From Pseudonocardia xinjiangensis (GTDB lineage Bacteria; Actinomycetota; Actinomycetes; Mycobacteriales; Pseudonocardiaceae), in NCBI RefSeq assembly GCF_012911925.1, contig NZ_JAAXKY010000037.1, forward strand, positions 1 through 49,331: 49,331 nucleotides of DNA, written 5' to 3'. Every line of letters starts with the position of its first letter. Positions within the stretch are counted from its first letter, which is position 1. Positions 43,701 to 49,331 of the stretch are shown here, in pieces. Position numbers and translations under genes: made by a program. The notes beneath the pieces were generated by a model that saw only the letters and a list, made by a program, of their open reading frames with translations, had not been told where the DNA came from and made no database searches.

Positions 43701-43955
43701 TCACGCGGCCCGGTGCTCCGGGCGTCCGGCACCGGCGAACGGGCTCGCGCCGCCGATGTGCACGGGCTCCGGGGTGAGCTCCCGGGTGGCCGCGTCGGGT
43801 TCGGTGGGTTCGGGCGCCGCCTCGAGCCCACCGGACAGGGCGGGGTCAGGCGTGCCGGCCGGTCGGACGCCGCTGATCACGCGATCCTCCAGGTGTGCGA
43901 GCCAGAGTGGCGCTGCTAGCAACACGAGTGGGACGACGATGGCGGCTATCCACAT
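43701..43955 (-). CDS. Small single-pass membrane protein, hypothetical
   Basis: 84-residue protein with one strong hydrophobic helix at residues 2-20 (MWIAAIVVPLVLLAAPLWLA) and a proline-, alanine- and glutamate-rich tail likely to be disordered. ATG 43955 starts exactly at the helix; a TTG at 43994 in the same frame is less likely. It is convergent with the DinB gene (28-base gap). No family is recognised; it may be an anchored tail protein. Confidence 0.55.
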   Translation of the reverse strand: MWIAAIVVPLVLLAAPLWLAHLEDRVISGVRPAGTPDPALSGGLEAAPEPTEPDAATRELTPEPVHIGGASPFAGAGRPEHRAA

Positions 43956-44107
43956 CTCATCGGGTACCCCGTCGGCGCGCTCGCCCAACGGCAACCACCC
44001 TGTCGGGCCCTTTCCTCGGCGATCGGATGGCGGCAGGCGGTGGCGGGCTGCGGAGCGTCACCGGATGTGGGGCGGGGGTCGTCCGAGCGGTGAGCGCGGG
44101 CGCATGT

Positions 44108-44153
44108 TGTTGACATGACATCATCCCCGGCATACTTTGTTGATGCGTCATCA
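44108..44153 (+). promoter_or_regulatory. Promoter and two MarR-like operators of the FMN reductase
   Basis: TTGACA (44110-44115) and TACTTT (44133-44138) with a 17-base spacer make a good promoter. TGTTGACATGACATCA (44108-44123) covers the -35 box and TGATG-CGT-CATCA (44141-44153), a perfect inverted repeat, follows the -10. A related site precedes the MarR gene, so MarR repression is likely. Confidence 0.65.
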
Positions 44154-44197
44154 GAGTCCCGATCGGGGCTGAGTCCAGCACAGGAGCAGTAACCGTC

Positions 44198-44758
44198 ATG
44201 ACCAAGATCGCGATCATCCTCGGCAGCACACGTCCCGGCCGGAACGGTGAGGCCGTCGCCCGCTGGGTCCTGGACATCGCCAACCAGCGCAGCGACGCCG
44301 AGTACGAGCTCGTCGACCTTCTCGACTACAAGCTCCCCCACCTCGACGAGGCGATCCCGCCGTCGATGGGCCAGTACAGCCAGCCGCACACGAAGGTCTG
44401 GGCGGAGAAGATCCGCTCCTTCGACGGCTTCGTGTTCGTCACCCCCGAGTACAACCACTCCACCTCCGGCGCGCTCAAGAACGCGATCGACTTCCTCTTC
44501 GCCGAGTGGAACAACAAGGCGGCGGGCTTCGTGAGCTACGGCGCCGTCGGTGGCGCCCGCGCGGTGGAGCACCTGCGCCTGGTGATGGGGGAGCTGCAGG
44601 TGGCCGACGTGCGCGCCCAGGTCACCCTGTCCCTGCACACCGACTTCACCAACTTCAGTCAGTTCACCCCCGGTGCTCACCAGGCCGAGCAGGTCTCCGC
44701 GGTGCTCGACCAGGTCGTCGCCTGGAGCGCCGCCCTCGCCCCCCTTCGCGCAGCCTGA
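44198..44758 (+). CDS. NAD(P)H-dependent FMN reductase
   Basis: 186-residue flavodoxin-fold reductase. The FMN phosphate loop ILGSTRPGRNGEAVARW is at residues 7-23, and VTPEYNHSTSGALKNAIDFL near 82-101 is the family's second flavin segment. Such enzymes supply reduced FMN to monooxygenases or reduce quinones, azo or nitro compounds. ATG 44198 has GGAG about 12 bases upstream. Flanked by MarR-type operators and followed by a double terminator, then the MarR gene. Confidence 0.93.
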   Translation: MTKIAIILGSTRPGRNGEAVARWVLDIANQRSDAEYELVDLLDYKLPHLDEAIPPSMGQYSQPHTKVWAEKIRSFDGFVFVTPEYNHSTSGALKNAIDFLFAEWNNKAAGFVSYGAVGGARAVEHLRLVMGELQVADVRAQVTLSLHTDFTNFSQFTPGAHQAEQVSAVLDQVVAWSAALAPLRAA

Positions 44759-44762
44759 TCTC

Positions 44763-44819
44763 CGCGTCGATCCAGGGCTCGACGCGAACGTCCCGCATCC
44801 GTATCGGGTGCGGGACGTT
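44763..44819 (+). terminator. Double terminator after the FMN reductase
   Basis: Hairpin 1: CGCGTCGA (44763-44770) with TCGACGCG (44779-44786). Hairpin 2: AACGTCCCGCA (44787-44797) with TGCGGGACGTT (44809-44819), an 11-bp perfect stem followed by T. The two stems are adjacent, only a few bases past the stop. Confidence 0.8.
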
Positions 44820-44838
44820 TGCGACTCGTAACCGTTAA

Positions 44839-44863
44839 TGATGTGTCAACATCCCGGTAAGCT
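44839..44863 (+). promoter_or_regulatory. MarR autoregulatory site and -10 box
   Basis: TGATG-TGT-CAACA (44839-44851), a one-mismatch inverted repeat, resembles the sites before the FMN reductase. TAAGCT (44858-44863) lies seven bases before GTG 44870, so the MarR mRNA is probably leaderless and autoregulated. Confidence 0.6.
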
Positions 44864-44869
44864 GGGCTC

Positions 44870-45334
44870 GTGACGGAAGCGCGATGGCTCGACGAGCGGG
44901 AAGCGCGTCTCTGGCGGAGCTATCGCGGCCTCCGGGTACGGCTGGACGGGGCGCTGTGGCGCAGGCTCGTCCGTGACAGCGGGCTGTCCGGCCCCGAGTT
45001 CGAACTGCTGGTGCCACTGTCGGAGGCCCCCGGTGGCCTGCTGCGGGCGCGCGATCTCGGCCGGCTGGTGGGCTGGGAGCGCAGCCGGATCTCCCACCAG
45101 GTCGGACGCATGGAGAAGCGTGGTCTCGTCGTGCGCGAGGAGTGCTTCGAGGACGCCAGGGGATCGATGGTGCGTCTCACCGAAGCGGGCCGGGCGGCCA
45201 TCGTCGCGGCCGCACCGTCGCACGTCGAGTCCGTGCGGAGCCTCTTCTTCGACGCCCTCACCGACGACGAGCTGACCGTCCTCACCGCCGCCTTCGAGCG
45301 CGTGCTCGCCGGGCTGCCGAAACCCGAGGACTGA
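44870..45334 (+). CDS. MarR-family regulator
   Basis: 154-residue winged helix-turn-helix repressor. LTEAGRAAIVAAAPSHVESV marks the wing-end and dimer helix; the recognition region is RDLGRLVGWERSRISHQVGR near residues 60-80, with MEKRGLVVREECFEDARGS as the wing. GTG 44870, probably leaderless. Operator-like TGATG-type sites lie before this gene and before the FMN reductase, its likely target. Ligands for such pairs are usually phenolics, quinones or oxidants. Confidence 0.92.
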   Translation: MTEARWLDEREARLWRSYRGLRVRLDGALWRRLVRDSGLSGPEFELLVPLSEAPGGLLRARDLGRLVGWERSRISHQVGRMEKRGLVVREECFEDARGSMVRLTEAGRAAIVAAAPSHVESVRSLFFDALTDDELTVLTAAFERVLAGLPKPED

Positions 45335-45387
45335 TCTCCGGAATACCGGCCAGGGGTATGCGGTTCCTCTCGCCGGAGGTGGTTGCG

Positions 45388-45747
45388 ATGCTGGAGAACG
45401 AGCGGTACCGGCTGGCCGGGGCGTACCTGGATGCCGGAAAGCCACTGGAGGCGCTGAACCTGCTGGAGCCACTGGCGGAGGAACTGCGCGGGCAGGCGGC
45501 AGGGCAACTGCTGCTGGGGCGCGCGTACTACCACTCCGCCCAGCTCGGCAAGGCCCAGGAGGCGCTGGAGAGCGCTGTGGCACTGGCGCCGACCGACCCC
45601 TACGCCCGGTTCGCGCTGGGGCGCACGTTGCAGCGGCGCAGCCGCCACCGGGAGGCGGGCGTCCACTTCCGCATCGCTGCGGCCATGGACGACCGCCCGG
45701 AGTTCCGTGAGCACCGCGATGCTCACGAGCAGGCGATGGCCTCCTGA
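45388..45747 (+). CDS. Tetratricopeptide-repeat protein
   Basis: 119-residue helical protein with about three TPR units: RLAGAYLDAGKPLEALNLLE, QLLLGRAYYHSAQLGKAQEA, and ARFALGRTLQRRSRHREAGV, each with the small-residue pattern of the repeat. ATG 45388 follows GGAGGTGG with seven-base spacing; ATG 45358 in the same frame has a poorer site. It probably scaffolds a protein interaction. It ends three bases before the convergent paaK. Confidence 0.83.
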   Translation: MLENERYRLAGAYLDAGKPLEALNLLEPLAEELRGQAAGQLLLGRAYYHSAQLGKAQEALESAVALAPTDPYARFALGRTLQRRSRHREAGVHFRIAAAMDDRPEFREHRDAHEQAMAS

Positions 45748-45750
45748 GCG

Positions 45751-47088
45751 CTACCGGTTGCGCTGGTCCTTGAGGCGCTGGAGCTTGCCGACCGAGCGCT
45801 CCAGCGTCTCGGGGTCGACCACGTCGCAGCCGACCGTGACGCCGACGGTCTCCTTGACCGCGGTCATGAGCTCGCGCGCCGCGCCGAGCCTGCGCTCGGC
45901 CGGGGTGTCGGGCCGGGCCTCGACGCGCACGGTGAGGGCGTCCATCCGGCCCTCGGTGCTCAGCACGAGCTGGAAGTGCGGCGACAGGCCCGCGGTGCGG
46001 AGCACGATCTCCTCGACCTGGGTGGGGAAGAGGTTCACCCCGCGCAGAATGATCATGTCGTCGCTGCGCCCGGTGATCTTCTGCATCCGGCGCATCCCCG
46101 GCCGGGCGGTGCCCGGCAGGAGCCGGGTGAGGTCACGGGTGCGGTACCGGATGATCGGCAGCGCCTCCTTGGTGAGCGAGGTGAACAGCAGCTCGCCCTC
46201 CTCGCCGTCGGGCAGCGGTGCGCCCTCGCCCGGCTCGAAGGGGTCGACCACCTCGGGATAGAAGTGGTCCTCCCAGATGTGCAGCCCGTCCTTCGTCTCC
46301 ACGCACTCCTGCGACACACCGGGGCCCATCACCTCGGACAGGCCGTAGATGTCGACCGCGTGGATGTCCATGCGCTCCTCGATCTCGGCGCGCATCTGCT
46401 CGGTCCACGGCTCCGCGCCGAAGATCCCGACCTGCAGCGACGAGGACCGCGGATCGATTCCCTGCTTCTCGAACTCGTCGACGATCGTGAGCATGTAGCT
46501 GGGCGTCAGCATGATGATCTCGGGCCGGAAGTCCTGGATGAGCTGGACCTGCCGGGGTGTCATGCCGCCCGACACCGGGATGGCCGTGGCCCCGAGCTTC
46601 TCGATGCCGTAGTGCGCGCCCAGACCGCCGGTGAACAGCCCGTACCCGTAGGCGTTGTGCACCTTGTGCCCCGGGCGCCCGCCCGCCGCGCGGATCGAGC
46701 GGGCCATCACGGTGGCCCACGTGTCGATGTCGCGCTCGGTGTAGCCGACGACCGTGGGCCTGCCCGTGGTGCCGGACGAGGCGTGGATCCGCCGGACCCG
46801 TTCCTGGGGCACCGCGAACATCCCGAACGGGTAGTTCTCGCGCAGGTCCGCCTTCGACGTCGTCGGGAACCTCGCGAGGTCCGAGAGCTCGCGGCAGTCC
46901 TCGGGACGCACGCCGGCCGCGTCGAAGCTCGCCCGGTAGTGCGGGACGTTCTCGTAGGCGTGCCGCAACGTCCACTGCAGACGCTCGAGCTGCAGGGCGC
47001 GCAGCTCGTCCACCGACATACGCTCGGCGGGGTCGAGCAGCTCGGCAGGCGGCGCGGTGCCGAACCTGCGGGTGACGGGCGCGGCCAT
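45751..47088 (-). CDS. paaK: Phenylacetate-CoA ligase
   Basis: 445-residue AMP-forming ligase that makes phenylacetyl-CoA, the first step of aerobic phenylacetate degradation. The N-terminal RLQWTLRHAYENVPHYRASF, the ATP loop SSGTTGRPTVVGYTE near residues 95-110, YGLSEVMGPGVSQEC near 240-255, and RSDDMIILRGVNLFPTQVEE near 330-350 are diagnostic. Its ATG overlaps the paaZ stop by one base (TGATG), so the two are coupled. Confidence 0.95.
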   Translation of the reverse strand: MAAPVTRRFGTAPPAELLDPAERMSVDELRALQLERLQWTLRHAYENVPHYRASFDAAGVRPEDCRELSDLARFPTTSKADLRENYPFGMFAVPQERVRRIHASSGTTGRPTVVGYTERDIDTWATVMARSIRAAGGRPGHKVHNAYGYGLFTGGLGAHYGIEKLGATAIPVSGGMTPRQVQLIQDFRPEIIMLTPSYMLTIVDEFEKQGIDPRSSSLQVGIFGAEPWTEQMRAEIEERMDIHAVDIYGLSEVMGPGVSQECVETKDGLHIWEDHFYPEVVDPFEPGEGAPLPDGEEGELLFTSLTKEALPIIRYRTRDLTRLLPGTARPGMRRMQKITGRSDDMIILRGVNLFPTQVEEIVLRTAGLSPHFQLVLSTEGRMDALTVRVEARPDTPAERRLGAARELMTAVKETVGVTVGCDVVDPETLERSVGKLQRLKDQRNR

Positions 47089-49130
47089 CACGCCGACTTC
47101 GTGTTCTTCTTCGCCACGAGCGTGAGCACGTCGTACCGGGCCACGGACTCGCCGTCCTGACGCGTCACGTCCGCATCCCAGCGCACCTCGCCGTAGTCCG
47201 CGGAGTCGCGTGGCGTCACCTGCTTGCAGGTCAGCGTCACCGTCAGGGCGTCGCTGAACCGCACCGGGGTGAGGAAGCGCAGGCGGTCGACCCCGAAGTT
47301 GGCGAGCACCGGACCAGGGTCGGGATCGACGAACAGGCCGGCGGCGAGCGAGACCACCAGGTAGCCGTGGGCCACGCGCTCGCCGAAGAGCGGGTTGGCC
47401 GCGGCGGCATCGGCGTCCATGTGCGCGTAGAAGGTGTCGCCCGTGAACTCCGCGAAGTGCTCCACGTCCTCCTGCGTGACGATGCGCGGGCCCGCGACGA
47501 TCGCGTCGCCGATGCGCAGCTCCTCGAGGTGCTTGCGGAAGGGGTGCACGTCGGTCTCGGTGCGCCGCGAGCCCGCCACCCAGCGGCCGGTGATGGCCGT
47601 GAGCGTGTCGGGGTCGGCCTGCACGGCGGTGCGCTGCATGTGGTGCAGCACCCCGCGGATGCCGCCCATCTCCTCGCCGCCACCGGCCCGGCCGGGACCG
47701 CCGTGCACGAGCTGCGGCATCGGCGAGCCGTGGCCCGTCGACTCCTTCGCGTCGGCCTGGGTCAGCACCAGCAGCCGCCCGTGCCAGGGTGCGACGCCGA
47801 GGACGACGTCCCGCGCGAAGCCGGTGTCGCCGGTGACGACCGAGCCCACGAGGCTGCCCTGCCCGCGGGCGGCGTAGCCGATCAGCTGCTCGGTGGAGGA
47901 GTAGGGGAGCACGGTCGAGACCGGGCCGAACGCCTCCACCTCGTGCGGCTCGGCGCGGTCCGGGTCGCCCGTGAGCAGGATCGGGGAGATGAACGCGCCG
48001 CGCTCGGCGTCGGCGTCGACGACGTCGACCTTCTCCGGGTCGCCGAACACGATGCGGCCGGAGTCGGCGAGGGCCTTGACGCTGCGGCGCACCTCCTCGC
48101 GCTGTTCGAGGCTCGCGAGGGCTCCCATGCGGACGCCCTCGGAACCCGGGTTGCCGACCACGGTGGACGCCAGCCGGGCCGACACCGCCTCGACCACGGC
48201 GTCGACGTGCTCGGCCGGCACGAACGCGCGGCGGACGGCCGTGCACTTCTGCCCGGCCTTGACCGTCATCTCCTGCACCAGCTGCTTCACGTACAGGTCG
48301 AACTCGGGCGTGCCCGGCCCGGCGTCCGGGCCCAGCACGGAGAGGTTCAGCGAGTCGGCCTCGGCGGAGAACCGCACGCTGCGCCCGACGATGCCCGGGT
48401 GGGTGCGCAGCTTCGCGGCGGTGGACGCCGAGCCGGTGAAGGCGACGAGATCCTGCTCGGTGAGGTGGTCGAACATGTCGCCCACCGAACCGGCGACGAA
48501 CTGCAGCGAGCCCTCGGGCAGCAGGTCGGAGCCGACGATCAGCTCCACGAGTTTCGCCGTGAGGAACGCCGTCGGGCTCGCCGGCTTGACCACCGACGGG
48601 ACACCCGCGAGGAAGGCTGGGGCGAACTTCTCCAGCGGCCCCCACACCGGGAAGTTGAACGCGTTGACCTGCACCGCCACGCCGTGCAGCGATGTGGCGA
48701 TGTGCTGGCCGACGAACGTGCCGCCGCGGGAGAGCGGTTCGACGTCGCCCTCGACGTAGATCGTGTCGTTCGGCAGCTCGCGGCGGCCCTTGCTCGCATA
48801 GGCCTGCAGCACGCCGATGCCGCCGTCGATGTCGAACTTCGCGTCGAACGGCGTGCCGCCGGTGCGGGCGGAGACCGCGTAGAGCTCCTCGCGGTGCTCG
48901 CGCAGATGGCCGGCGAGGGCCTTCAGCAGCCCGGCGCGCTGGTGGAAGGTCAGCTCCCGCAGAGCCGGCCCACCCACCCGCCTGCCGTGGTCGAGCACGG
49001 CCGCCATGTCGAGCCCCGCGGAGGAGACGCGGGCGACCTCCTCACCGGTGACGGCGTCGAACAGCGGACGTCCCTCATGGGGCGGGACATGCCATCCGCC
49101 GCGGACGTAGCTGCCCAGCACCGGTGCCAT
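47088..49130 (-). CDS. paaZ: Bifunctional oxepin-CoA hydrolase / semialdehyde dehydrogenase
   Basis: 680-residue fusion enzyme opening the phenylacetate ring: the N-terminal ALDH has catalytic Cys296 in GQKCTAVRRAF, and the C-terminal MaoC-type hydratase has FTGDTFYAHMD with Asp565 and His570. Order and length equal those of the E. coli enzyme (681). ATG 49130 follows GGGGAGG. First gene of a leftward paaZ-paaK unit, preceded by a PaaR-like operator; the ring-epoxidase genes (paaABCDE) are probably beyond the right edge or elsewhere. Confidence 0.95.
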   Translation of the reverse strand: MAPVLGSYVRGGWHVPPHEGRPLFDAVTGEEVARVSSAGLDMAAVLDHGRRVGGPALRELTFHQRAGLLKALAGHLREHREELYAVSARTGGTPFDAKFDIDGGIGVLQAYASKGRRELPNDTIYVEGDVEPLSRGGTFVGQHIATSLHGVAVQVNAFNFPVWGPLEKFAPAFLAGVPSVVKPASPTAFLTAKLVELIVGSDLLPEGSLQFVAGSVGDMFDHLTEQDLVAFTGSASTAAKLRTHPGIVGRSVRFSAEADSLNLSVLGPDAGPGTPEFDLYVKQLVQEMTVKAGQKCTAVRRAFVPAEHVDAVVEAVSARLASTVVGNPGSEGVRMGALASLEQREEVRRSVKALADSGRIVFGDPEKVDVVDADAERGAFISPILLTGDPDRAEPHEVEAFGPVSTVLPYSSTEQLIGYAARGQGSLVGSVVTGDTGFARDVVLGVAPWHGRLLVLTQADAKESTGHGSPMPQLVHGGPGRAGGGEEMGGIRGVLHHMQRTAVQADPDTLTAITGRWVAGSRRTETDVHPFRKHLEELRIGDAIVAGPRIVTQEDVEHFAEFTGDTFYAHMDADAAAANPLFGERVAHGYLVVSLAAGLFVDPDPGPVLANFGVDRLRFLTPVRFSDALTVTLTCKQVTPRDSADYGEVRWDADVTRQDGESVARYDVLTLVAKKNTKSA

Positions 49131-49154
49131 CGCAAGCCTCCCCGAAACGCTCTA

Positions 49155-49171
49155 CCGACCGTTCGTTCGGG
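49155..49171. promoter_or_regulatory. PaaR-like operator upstream of paaZ
   Basis: CCGACCG-TT-CGTTCGG (49155-49170) is a near-perfect palindrome 25 bases before paaZ. The core ACCG-nn-CG-nn-CGG (49158-49170) matches the TetR-type PaaR motif I recall from Corynebacterium glutamicum phenylacetate genes, except that the last base before the flank is G rather than T. No paaR gene is visible here. The remaining 160 bases to the edge show nothing else. Confidence 0.6.
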
Positions 49172-49331
49172 ACGCTAGCACGGGGCCCGATCGAGGGAAC
49201 AGCACCAACATCCACCAGCCCCGGAACGCGACTGCCCCCACCTGCTCTGCGTTCAGGAGCCCAGCACTACGGCTCCGGGGTGTGCGGGCTGGGTGAGGGG
49301 ATGGGGTCGGTGGTCAGGGATAGGGCGGGGA

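Overview
The window is about 49 kb of very GC-rich DNA with dense coding, many GTG starts, short intergenic gaps and several apparently leaderless genes. Together with a large LuxR-type ATPase regulator, a CGNR zinc-finger regulator, a probable F420/FMN split-barrel protein, a DinB/DUF664 (mycothiol-type) protein and actinobacterial-style catabolic operons, this points to an actinobacterium, most likely a Pseudonocardia-like member of the Pseudonocardiaceae. The genus is inferred from protein style only. No rRNA, tRNA, CRISPR, integrase or transposase was found.

Layout. (1) 1-6.8 kb: a LuxR/LAL regulator, a gene-poor gap, then an acyl-CoA synthetase, a luciferase-like monooxygenase and a TetR regulator; this block uses visibly more A/T than its surroundings. 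(2) 6.9-13 kb: a split-barrel flavin/F420 protein, a TauE/SafE transporter, a cold-shock-domain protein, a CadD-like transporter, a quinone oxidoreductase with a CGNR regulator, a zinc alcohol dehydrogenase and an ECF sigma factor. (3) 13-17.6 kb: an ABC-F ATPase behind a leader that looks like a translational attenuator, then a PucR-like regulator and an HSL-family hydrolase. (4) 17.6-23 kb: a BBE-type FAD oxidoreductase divergent from its probable TetR repressor (19-bp perfect palindrome between them), a saccharopine-dehydrogenase-like reductase, a 22-bp tandem repeat array, an MFS exporter and a chimeric gene remnant.

(5) 23-29 kb: a translationally coupled catabolic operon (aldehyde dehydrogenase, crotonase, MFS importer, methylmalonate-semialdehyde dehydrogenase), divergent from a GntR/FCD regulator, with twin GTATAC operators between. 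(6) 29-35 kb: four minus-strand genes (quinone oxidoreductase, nitrilase-family amidase, APC permease, FAD oxidoreductase) that may import and open an amide or amine, then a 57-residue protein and an acetate-type transporter with a structured leader. (7) 35.6-43.7 kb: a 56-residue basic protein, an N-domain-less Clp AAA+ ATPase, an SDR enzyme, glycogen debranching enzyme GlgX, a 110-residue unknown, a secreted phosphodiester-glycosidase-like protein and a DinB protein. (8) 43.7-49.3 kb: an FMN reductase and MarR regulator with matching operators, a TPR protein, and the paaZ-paaK end of a phenylacetate pathway reading inward from the right edge, preceded by a PaaR-like operator.

The clearest candidates for unexplained biology are two 22-bp tandem repeat arrays (8.25 kb and 21.1 kb) that share a core and each point toward a transporter gene, the uORF-hairpin leader before the ABC-F gene, the Clp ATPase lacking both the N-domain and the usual ClpP-docking loop, and the fused remnant at 22.4-23.0 kb. 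I saw no obvious complete novel multi-gene system such as a defence island.
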